This document shows positions 22,721 through 29,503 of a stretch of 64,000 nt of DNA, one piece after another. The translations under genes and the position numbers were made by a program. Below the pieces are notes generated by a model that made no database searches, was not told where the DNA came from, and saw nothing but the letters and a program-made list of their open reading frames with translations. How positions within the stretch are numbered: position 1 is the first letter of the stretch; each line of letters begins with the position of its first letter. Origin of the DNA: Pseudohaliea rubra DSM 19751 (lineage in GTDB: Bacteria; Pseudomonadota; Gammaproteobacteria; Pseudomonadales; Halieaceae); the NCBI RefSeq assembly GCF_000764025.1, contig NZ_KN234752.1, positions 37,841-101,840 of the forward strand. The letters are read 5' to 3'.

Positions 22721-24740
22721 CAATAAGTCAAATTATCAACAGTACCTGCGCCACGGTATACAACGAGAAAATATTCCGCTCATCCTGCAGCGTATCAATC
22801 GATGGGTCGTCTGGAAGGCACTCACATTCAAGCCCTGCGGCAAATTCGACAAGGTTCCGGTAAACACCTACAACGGTAGAAAAATTAACTCTCTAGACCC
22901 TGATAACTGGTTGAGTTTTGAGGAGGCGTACGAGGCATACGCTAAAAATTTATGCGATGGTATAGGGTTGGTGCTATCCGGCGATCCGGTAACGACTGAT
23001 GAGCACGGTCGCCCCCTACACCTCGTCGGAGTAGATCTGGACCAAATAGATAGGAATATGTCGGAGGCCAAGGCTATCAGGGACTCGATCGGTTCCTATA
23101 GCGAACTCAGCCCCAGCTTAAAGGGCGCCCGAGTTTTTGCTCTAACTCGAGAGCATATCCGTGGCGGCAACGCAGGCGATGGACGTGAACTCTATGGCAG
23201 CAAGCGGTTTTTGACGGTAACTGGCATCAGAGGCAAGGGTAAAATCATAGATGCGACCGAAATTTTGGTTCAGCTTGAAAAAGAGTGGTTTCACGGTAAG
23301 CATCACGAGTCTAACGTTGTGAGCCTCAAACCCAGCTTGATGGATCGTTGTGCAGCCAAGCATGGTGGAACCGTCAATAACCGGCTGATGGGACGAGACT
23401 GGAGCGAGACAAAGGAGAACATCGCACGAATTAAGCAGGCGCTTGCGGTAGTGCCACCTGACCTGCCCTATGACGGTTGGCGAGATATCCTCTGGTCAGT
23501 CTCATCCTTAGACTGGGAATGTGGAAGGAAACTGCTTCTAGACTGGAGCAAGGGAAGCGACAAGCACTGGGAGAGTGAGGGGGGTGCCGAAGAAGCAGAG
23601 ACAGCACTACAGCACGTCCTCTCCAGCTTCGACCCGAGCCGCGGAATCTCCATAGGCACACTGTTTCACCATGCCAGAGAGAACGGCTGGCAGCCACCTG
23701 GCTCAGCTGAATCACAACCCATGCTGGCAACCCAAACGCAGAGAGAAGAAAAACCGTCGGAGCGCTTCCAGCTCCTGACTCCGGAGCAGCTCAGGGCGCT
23801 GCCGCCCATGGACTGGCTCGTGAAGGGCCTGCTGCCCTCTCAGGGCGTTGCGGCGATTTACGGAGCCCCCGGGTCGGGTAAGACGTTTGTCGCGCTGGAC
23901 CTAGCTCTCACGCTGTCTGAGGGGGTAGGTAACTGGTTTGAGCTGAAGTGCAAGCAGGCCTTTGTCACCTACATTGCTTTGGAAGGGCATGCCGGTATTG
24001 CCAAGCGCGTGGCTGCTTGGGCCTCGCATAATAACAATGCGCCAGTCGAGGCTCGGTTTGTGCTCTCCGCTCTTGATCTACGTCGCCCAGAGCATGTTTC
24101 CGCATTGGTTGACGCGATTCCTCAAAGCGAAGGCGTGCCCGCAGCCATCTTCATCGACACGCTGAATCAAGCGGCACCCGGCGCTGACGAAAACTCGTCA
24201 TCAGATATGGGGCTTTTGATGGCAGCGGCTAACCGCATTAGCCGTGACATAGGTGCGCTGGTGATATTAGTACATCACACCGGCAAGGATGCGGATAGGG
24301 GGTTGAGGGGGCATTCGTCGATGAACGCCGCGGTAGATACGGCCATTCTTGTGGAGAAGAAGAATGCCGTTCGCAGGTGGCGTGTCACGAAATCGAAAGA
24401 CGGCGATGGCGATATTGAGCACTGGTTCGACCTGAAAGTCTGTAGCGTAGGCTCCGATAGCGACGGCCTGCCCGAAACTAGCTGCGTCGTGCAGTCGATT
24501 TCGGCGGCGGAGACTGTCAAAAAGCCAAAGGGGACAAATCAGCTGAAAATATGGGAGGCGATCAAGGCCGAACTCGTGTTGGTTGACCGACTGCCCTGCG
24601 ACCGGGCGCTTGAGATAGCTAAATGTTCGCTTCATAACATCGAGTCCCGGCAGCGAAGCGGTCGGGCGAAGCAGACACTCGACGGGCTTGTTGCTGGGGG
24701 GCACCTGAAGAGGAATGACGGGCGTGTCTATTTGCCATGA
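22707..24740 (+). CDS. Primase-helicase (RepA-like RecA-fold ATPase) of the element
   Basis: The product has 677 residues from a GTG start. Residues 1 to about 200 look like an archaeo-eukaryotic-type primase domain (RWVVWKALTFKPCGKFDKVPVN, GIGLVLSGDP, HLVGVDLDQID with metal-binding Asp residues). A middle PriCT-like helical domain follows (IKQALAVVPPDLPYDGWRDILWSV). The C-terminal half is a hexameric RepA/RecA-type ATPase with Walker A GAPGSGKT (residues 386-393) and Walker B AIFIDTLNQ, followed by LVILVHHTGKDADRGLRGHSS. Such proteins initiate replication of excised integrative elements and plasmids. The iteron cluster directly downstream supports this. It is the largest gene of the element. 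Confidence 0.85.
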   Translation: MKVSSNKSNYQQYLRHGIQRENIPLILQRINRWVVWKALTFKPCGKFDKVPVNTYNGRKINSLDPDNWLSFEEAYEAYAKNLCDGIGLVLSGDPVTTDEHGRPLHLVGVDLDQIDRNMSEAKAIRDSIGSYSELSPSLKGARVFALTREHIRGGNAGDGRELYGSKRFLTVTGIRGKGKIIDATEILVQLEKEWFHGKHHESNVVSLKPSLMDRCAAKHGGTVNNRLMGRDWSETKENIARIKQALAVVPPDLPYDGWRDILWSVSSLDWECGRKLLLDWSKGSDKHWESEGGAEEAETALQHVLSSFDPSRGISIGTLFHHARENGWQPPGSAESQPMLATQTQREEKPSERFQLLTPEQLRALPPMDWLVKGLLPSQGVAAIYGAPGSGKTFVALDLALTLSEGVGNWFELKCKQAFVTYIALEGHAGIAKRVAAWASHNNNAPVEARFVLSALDLRRPEHVSALVDAIPQSEGVPAAIFIDTLNQAAPGADENSSSDMGLLMAAANRISRDIGALVILVHHTGKDADRGLRGHSSMNAAVDTAILVEKKNAVRRWRVTKSKDGDGDIEHWFDLKVCSVGSDSDGLPETSCVVQSISAAETVKKPKGTNQLKIWEAIKAELVLVDRLPCDRALEIAKCSLHNIESRQRSGRAKQTLDGLVAGGHLKRNDGRVYLP

Positions 24741-24893
24741 GCATTGAATCATCATTGAACATCGACCCCTATAGGGGGATCGATGTTTTCAATGCAGTGT
24801 GATTGGCCCCCTTACATTGATTAAATGCTTTTCAATGCTCTCGATACTGCGAGCCATTTGCATCGTTTCAATGCAGTTCGATGATTTCAATGC
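24741..24893. repeat. TTTCAATGC iterons and palindrome: candidate replication origin
   Basis: TTTCAATGC occurs four times in direct orientation at 24787-24795, 24830-24838, 24866-24874 and 24885-24893, with the inverse GCATTGAA at 24741-24748 and a partial CATTGAA at 24753-24759. A near-palindrome from 24760 to 24785 (CATCGACCCC, TATA, then GGGG and ATCGATG) separates the inverse from the direct copies. The cluster follows the primase-helicase stop at once, as expected for an origin bound by that protein. Confidence 0.65.
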
Positions 24894-24942
24894 TGCCTAC
24901 CCAACCCGTCAACCTGGCTGCTTGGAAAGGTGATTCCTGAAA

Positions 24943-25245
24943 ATGCCGCTCCCCACCATCAAGAAACGCTGCACTGCCATCTCAAGGCGCACTGGCTACA
25001 GATGCCAAAATCCCGCCGCCTGGGGATGCAAAACCTGCCGCTATCATGGGGCGCGACGCCCGGAGAGCATCAAGTCCGGAGATGCCCATCCGAGGTACCG
25101 CTCCGGCAGATACACCAAAGCGGCGAAGCGCGAGTATCGAAAGGCCGCCAACCGTCTGCTAGAGTTGGAGCAACTGGCAGCTGACACAGGCATCCTGACA
25201 GGCCCACGCAGCAAGGGACGCAAGCCGCGGGCCGAAACCGAATAA
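24943..25245 (+). CDS. Small basic Cys-rich protein of integrative elements
   Basis: The product has 100 residues with a zinc-knuckle-like start RCTAISRRTGYRCQNPAAWGCKTCRYHGARRP (two Cys pairs and one His), followed by a basic helical tail (KREYRKAANRLLELEQL). Proteins with this RYHGARRPE motif are common, uncharacterised passengers of phages and integrative elements. Nucleic-acid binding is plausible from the charge and zinc-like cluster. It lies just after the iterons and 4 bases before the next gene. Confidence 0.65.
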   Translation: MPLPTIKKRCTAISRRTGYRCQNPAAWGCKTCRYHGARRPESIKSGDAHPRYRSGRYTKAAKREYRKAANRLLELEQLAADTGILTGPRSKGRKPRAETE

Positions 25246-25249
25246 GATC

Positions 25250-25633
25250 ATGTGGACCCGCTTCATCAGAAAACTCAGGCAGTTTCGGGGATCGCAGGAC
25301 GCACCGTCTCAGCGTAAGCCGCTAATCCTTGATGATCTGCCGGGTGTCGGTGACCTTATCTGCGAAGACTGCGAACACGTTCAGCGCATACATTGCTTCA
25401 TGCATGGCATCGGCCCAACAAACGATTGCAGCATAGGCGCACAGTGCCAAGACTGCGGTGGCCTTCAAACCTTCGAGAGCCGAGGGACAGGACAACGCGG
25501 CATGCAGATCATTGCACAAAAGATCAATGAAGAAAGGTGCTCTTGTGGCGGCAAGCTATCAAATACAGAGCCTCTTTTCTGTAAGCGCTGCCGGTCACGC
25601 AACTGCAGCTACTATTGCGTTCTAATAACCTAG
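25250..25633 (+). CDS. Hypothetical zinc-ribbon protein
   Basis: The product has 127 residues with several Cys pairs: CEDC (with HCFMHG), CQDCGG, and CSCGG...FCKRCRSRNC near the C-terminus. This gives two or three zinc-ribbon-like knuckles. No membrane segment is present. It follows the basic protein gene by 4 bases and is probably co-transcribed. A nucleic-acid- or protein-binding role is possible; no family was recognised. Confidence 0.55.
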   Translation: MWTRFIRKLRQFRGSQDAPSQRKPLILDDLPGVGDLICEDCEHVQRIHCFMHGIGPTNDCSIGAQCQDCGGLQTFESRGTGQRGMQIIAQKINEERCSCGGKLSNTEPLFCKRCRSRNCSYYCVLIT

Positions 25634-25654
25634 TCGAACCAAGGGGTAAGAGAC

Positions 25655-26233
25655 TTGAAAAAAAACACCATATTACAAGCGCAGTATCCAACAACATGGG
25701 CAGGCATAACCGTTATTGCCGCTTGCCTTCTATTTCAAACACCCTCACATGCATCGAACGACGAAACACAGACTCAGCCCTACACCTATCAGCCTGACGG
25801 CTGCGCTTTTTCAATAACGTTCCCTTCGATGCCAGAGTTCCAAACAATAACGTCGCCCAACAAGAAATATGAACGAGAGCAAGCCGTGTACTTCGATACA
25901 GAAGTTGGAGCAATCGCACAAGCAGGATGCGCAAATTATGAAAGCCCAATTGAAGACACAGCAAAACACGCTAAGCGGAACTTTTGGCTCGGAGACGAAT
26001 ACCCTCCCAAACCGCATAAGCTTGCATGCTCCAATCTACCCCAGACAGTAGATATTTATGTGGCGAGTAAGAATAGAGTGATCGAGGACGGACTAACAGA
26101 GAGAACGTTGTATCGGTTTTATACCAACGAAAGCATGCTAGAGATTGCGGTAGGGGAATTCATAAAATGGGGCAGCTCGGAGAAAATTAAAGAGGCGCTT
26201 TGCACCATTGAATTAAGACAACAAGCATCTTAA
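25655..26233 (+). CDS. Hypothetical exported protein, cargo of the element
   Basis: The product has 192 residues from a TTG start preceded by AAGGGG. A signal peptide is visible (WAGITVIAACLLFQTPSHAS, ending near residue 34). The mature start YQPDGCAFSITFPSMPEFQTI resembles the mature start of the minus-strand protein at 27715-28248 (GCEFTATFPAKPERKQI), so the two are likely distant paralogues with a conserved Cys and TFP-x-x-PE pattern. AT-rich composition unlike the chromosome suggests recent acquisition. No function is known. Confidence 0.55.
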   Translation: MKKNTILQAQYPTTWAGITVIAACLLFQTPSHASNDETQTQPYTYQPDGCAFSITFPSMPEFQTITSPNKKYEREQAVYFDTEVGAIAQAGCANYESPIEDTAKHAKRNFWLGDEYPPKPHKLACSNLPQTVDIYVASKNRVIEDGLTERTLYRFYTNESMLEIAVGEFIKWGSSEKIKEALCTIELRQQAS

Positions 26234-26417
26234 AAACTGACCTGATGAATCCGATAATGACGACTCATTAAAAAAAAGCAAAGCATATACCGACCCCAGC
26301 GGCTCAGCTGCTCAAATTCCGATCAAGGACGCACTGCAACGAGGCCAAAAATGTGAGAATCCCTACCAGGTGAAATGACGACTCCGTCAACCCCAGCTGT
26401 ATGCCAACAACCCAAAC

Positions 26418-27254
26418 CTAAACCGAATCGAACGCGCCCAGAAGCCAAAAAACACCTATAGAAACGGAGGCTACAACAAAAGCTCGCTTGAAGTTCTCAA
26501 AAAAAGGCCGATCTGTAATCGTACTCAACTGAAAAATGCAGGAATACAAAAATGCCAATATAACCGGAGACGTAGCAACACGAAACACAGCGCCGACGTT
26601 ATAGCCTGCAGGAAGTTCAGAATCCCAAACCACCAAAGCGAATCCGGCGACGCTAACGATTGCCAGAGCCGAGAAAAATTTATCGCTTCTTTCGCGTGGC
26701 GTGGCCACGGGCTCGATTTTGGCTCGCTCGCCCTGACTATAGTCTATCCCAAAGTCGCCGGGAGAAGCCGACTGCACTCTAAGCATCACATACTCGTATT
26801 TCGCTTTTTCCTTGTCACCATAATGAAGAGTTAAAGCCTTAGCCCAAGTCTCTTCATCTACCATGCCTGACTCGACCTCACTCAGCGAAGCCTGGTATAG
26901 GTCTTGTGCTCGGTCGCCCCCCTTTGGCGAATTATTCACAATATCCTCCCCAGCGAAGAAACGCCTCGCCCCTGTCTGAGGAGTCGAGCTTTTGTACGAG
27001 AGGTCCTTTTCATGCTTTTTGGTTCCGCTGGCAAAGTAGAAGACCGAAGCAACCCCAACGGCCACAAGCACCTCCAAAGCCAACAGCATTACATCGACGG
27101 TTCCGCGAAACGGTGCATCAAAAAGAAACGCGTACTCAGTGCTTTTGTAAATGTATTCACTCCCGCTTAAGTCAACCTCAAATGGGGGGTAAAGAAAAAG
27201 CCCAAAGACCAAAATCACAGAGAAAAGAAGAATCTTCTTTTGAACCGAGCTCAT
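26418..27254 (-). CDS. Hypothetical membrane protein with HYGD-repeat domain (long form)
   Basis: The product has 278 residues. There are two helices in the N-terminal part (ILLFSVILVFGLFLYPPF, then VMLLALEVLVAVGVASVFYFA), a soluble middle domain, and at least two helices at the C-terminus (FFSALAIVSVAGFALVVWD, PVILAFLYSCIF). The middle contains YQASLSEVESG, then KALTLHYGD, EKAKYEYVMLRVQS, nearly the same as in the neighbouring 155-residue protein, so a domain was duplicated. The ATG overlaps the stop of that gene (ATGA). The minus-strand operon runs 28248 to 26418 and converges on the exported protein gene. Confidence 0.55.
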   Translation of the reverse strand: MSSVQKKILLFSVILVFGLFLYPPFEVDLSGSEYIYKSTEYAFLFDAPFRGTVDVMLLALEVLVAVGVASVFYFASGTKKHEKDLSYKSSTPQTGARRFFAGEDIVNNSPKGGDRAQDLYQASLSEVESGMVDEETWAKALTLHYGDKEKAKYEYVMLRVQSASPGDFGIDYSQGERAKIEPVATPRERSDKFFSALAIVSVAGFALVVWDSELPAGYNVGAVFRVATSPVILAFLYSCIFQLSTITDRPFFENFKRAFVVASVSIGVFWLLGAFDSV

Positions 27255-27718
27255 TTAGCTACTGTACCGAGAAAAACTAAAGCGCCATTAATGATAGCCA
27301 CAATCGAAAATGCTCGCCTATAGAGTTCGGCGAAATTTTGACGAGATAGCTTCAGAAGGTACCATATACCTGCAAAAAAAAGTGCAAATACAGCCACCAA
27401 GAGTACTATGCCAAAAGAAGCCCCGAAGTTAAATCCTGTTGACGCGTCTCGATTCCAGACTGCATGAACAATTGCAATAACCCCGACAAGCGCAAAAGCG
27501 TGCAACACCCAGTCATTTGACGATTCCACGGTAAGAGGGGCAACCTCAACCCGATCAGAATCCCGCGAACTGATTGATTCCACGCGTAGCTTTACATACT
27601 CATACTTTGCCTTTTCTGTGTCACCGTAATGCAGAGTTAATGCCTTCACCCATAGGTCTTGATCAACATTTCCCGTTTCCGCTTCAGTCAGTGCTGATTG
27701 ATAAGATTCGCCTTTCAT
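27251..27718 (-). CDS. Hypothetical membrane protein with HYGD-repeat domain (short form)
   Basis: The product has 155 residues. It begins with the domain YQSALTEAETG, then KALTLHYGD, EKAKYEYVKLRVES, and ends with three predicted helices (VLHAFALVGVIAIVHAVW, FGIVLLVAVFALFFAGIWYLL, AFSIVAIINGALVFLGT). Both its start (ATGA with the exported protein gene upstream) and its end (ATGA with the 278-residue protein) overlap, so the three genes are tightly coupled. The domain resembles short helical modules often found ahead of membrane segments in uncharacterised proteins. Function unknown. Confidence 0.55.
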   Translation of the reverse strand: MKGESYQSALTEAETGNVDQDLWVKALTLHYGDTEKAKYEYVKLRVESISSRDSDRVEVAPLTVESSNDWVLHAFALVGVIAIVHAVWNRDASTGFNFGASFGIVLLVAVFALFFAGIWYLLKLSRQNFAELYRRAFSIVAIINGALVFLGTVAK

Positions 27719-28248
27719 TGCGCTCGACCTATTGATCTGAGAAACTCATAAACCCCAGGCTGAGGGAAAGTACTTGCAGTCCCCCCAACGTAGAAAATCG
27801 CTATTGATTGTTGCCCGTAATAGATGAAAAGCTGAAGAATTGACCTTATCCCGTCTACTACTTTGTATCCATGGATTTTCGCAACCGGGCCGTACTTTGA
27901 AACAGAGTATTCATATTCCGGTGCAACAAGACCATTCATAACGGCATACTGCTCCGCTACCGCCAGAACGGATTCTCGACTCGGCCCAACAAATTCTTTC
28001 ACTGCTAATGGCGCGCACTCAAACCGAAAAAAGGCTGAATTTGTGTAAAAATTATACTGAAAAAGCTGGGCTCCGGCGCCAAAGCTTATCTGTTTTCTCT
28101 CGGGCTTTGCCGGGAATGTAGCAGTGAACTCACAGCCTGAATGAGCGACTACATATGCTCCCTCTGCGACTGCGCGTGACGCGCCTGTGGCTATTAGCGA
28201 AAATATTAAAAGTAGTTGAGGGAGCAATTTCATAGTATTGCCAAGCAT
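27715..28248 (-). CDS. Hypothetical exported protein, first gene of the cargo operon
   Basis: The product has 177 residues from 28248, or 172 from a second ATG at 28233, which gives a cleaner signal peptide (MKLLPQLLLIFSLIATGASRAVA). The mature part starts HSGCEFTATFPAKPERKQI and includes KYGPVAKIHGYKVVDGI and a C-terminal SIAIFYVGGTASTFPQP. The similarity of its mature start to the exported protein at 25655-26233 suggests a shared fold. It is coupled by ATGA to the short membrane protein. The unit looks like one secreted plus two membrane components of an unknown system. Confidence 0.55.
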   Translation of the reverse strand: MLGNTMKLLPQLLLIFSLIATGASRAVAEGAYVVAHSGCEFTATFPAKPERKQISFGAGAQLFQYNFYTNSAFFRFECAPLAVKEFVGPSRESVLAVAEQYAVMNGLVAPEYEYSVSKYGPVAKIHGYKVVDGIRSILQLFIYYGQQSIAIFYVGGTASTFPQPGVYEFLRSIGRAQ

Positions 28249-28355
28249 GAAGAGAACCCCGGCACATGCTCATACATGGCCTCGACCGAGATTAGAAAGG
28301 GAGCCGATCCATTCGAGCCGATGACATCCCCCTTCTCGGCGTCGGTATCTAGCCA

Positions 28356-28646
28356 ATGAGTGCGGCACGCTGGCGCAGCACGTGTTACCTCAACTGGGCA
28401 AAGCGTCTGGCCGAAGAAAAACAGCGACTGGGGCCGAGCCGCAATGCCATCGCTACGCTCGAGAGGCATAGGGAGCACGTGGTTCAACGCTGGACCTCAA
28501 CGTACACCAACGCTCGCCTTGAGGGTTTCAATGGGCTGTTCCACGCGGCTCGGGCGAGAGCACGGGGGTACCGGAACGATGTCACGTATATGACCATGAT
28601 CTACCTGATCGGTAGCCCCGCGGGCTCGGTCTTGAAATCCACTTGA
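28356..28646 (+). pseudogene. ISL3-family transposase remnant (C-terminal part)
   Basis: The frame encodes the C-terminal catalytic end of an ISL3-type transposase: VVQRWTSTYTNARLEGFNGLFHAARARARGYRN then VTYMTMIYLIGS. The motif TNARLEGFNGL...ARGYRN contains the last catalytic Glu of the DDE triad. The N-terminal two thirds, including the zinc-finger and the two Asp residues, are absent, and no inverted repeats were seen. The GC content is higher than in the cargo to its left. It is therefore a dead fragment. Confidence 0.75.
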
Positions 28647-29127
28647 AATGAGGAAGAGCCTTTTAATCTAAATCAGAAATAAATCGTTCAGAATATTCGG
28701 CCTGTTGAATATGAGCCTCAGCGTCACACCATCTCGCAATAAGATGTGTATTCCCTTGGGATCCCCAAGCGACACCCAGTAGATGCTCCCAATAGCATAT
28801 GTCACCAGTTACACGTTCTTGGCTGCGTGCCTAACCAAACCACAAGAATCCCCTGTGTGCAACCCGTTTGAGCATAATAGAACTAACTAGTGAGACAGGA
28901 GTCCCAGCAAACAATCGGCCCCCTCCCTGGGGGGTACGACCCCCAGCCCCCCCCATCAGGCACTTGCCCCCTTCATTGTCTGGCGATTGGTAGGGTGCGA
29001 GCAGCTTTGGATTGGCAAGACGTTAGCCGAGACGACTAACTAGAGAAGAGCCAAGGGGCGGAGCTTTTGTGGGGTCTGATGGCGGGAAAGAGCGTTTATA
29101 CACCCTAACCCATTGATTTTATTGGCC
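28647..29127. other. Right-end region of the element without genes
   Basis: This 480-base stretch has no convincing reading frame. It holds a GC-rich patch with CCCCCTCCCTGGGGGG near 28920-28945. It runs up to the right attachment repeat at the tRNA 3' end. No further arm-type repeats were recognised. Confidence 0.45.
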
Positions 29128-29144
29128 AGATGGCGGAGGGGGTG
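29128..29144. repeat. Right attachment site within the tRNA-Ser 3' end
   Basis: AGATGGCGGAGGGGGTG repeats 20332-20348 exactly. Bases 29131-29144 are the last 14 nucleotides of the minus-strand tRNA (through CCA), so the tRNA stays intact after integration. Confidence 0.85.
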
Positions 29145-29220
29145 GGATTTGAACCCACGGTACGCTTGCGCGTACTCCTGATTTCGAGTCAGACCCGTTC
29201 GACCACTCCGGCACCCCTCC
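29131..29220 (-). tRNA. tRNA-Ser (anticodon CGA)
   Basis: The 90-nucleotide sequence has a 7 bp acceptor stem GGAGGGG/CCCCTCC, discriminator G, encoded CCA, anticodon CGA at plus-strand 29184-29186 within loop CTCGAAA, a long class II variable arm (GGAGTACGCGCAAGCGTACC), and a T-arm with GGGTTCAAATCCC. These identify a serine tRNA reading UCG. It reads toward the integrative element, whose insertion used its 3' end. Confidence 0.97.
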
Positions 29221-29503
29221 GTGAGATCCCGCGACGGGGCCACGATTCTATCAGCCCCTCGGGACCCTTGCCTACGCCTGGCGCAGCAATGCGCGGCAGA
29301 TGATCACCACGGCAAAGGACAGCGCGAGCGACGCGAGCACCTGGCTCGGCCAGCGCCCACTCCGCCGCGGGGGTCAGAGCCTGGAGAGCCCCGGTAAGGG
29401 CGACATCGCCGGGTAGCGGGCCCTGAGCCCGCACGCTGGCGCCAGCGACGATTGTCGCCAGCACCAGGAGTGCCATCGTGCTGAGGCGCCAGCGGTTGAT
29501 CAT
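29221..29503 (-). CDS. Small exported/membrane protein, possibly frameshifted
   Basis: The ATG at 29503 overlaps the stop of the BNR-repeat gene (ATGA). The first 50 residues look real: a signal peptide (STMALLVLATIVAGASVRAQ) followed by GDVALTGALQALTPAAEW. In that frame the reading then becomes random and runs into the tRNA (stop at 29189). One frame over, from about 29350, is a clean C-terminal membrane helix (VLASLALSFAVVIICRALLRQA) ending in a stop at 29275-29277. A single-base frameshift, real or a sequencing error, near 29350 would explain this. The end coordinate given is approximate. Confidence 0.4.

Noticed and set aside
24741..24893. The TTTCAATGC repeats as a CRISPR array
   Set aside because: The repeat is only 9 bases with spacings of 43, 36 and 19 bases, and no cas genes are present; it fits iterons better.
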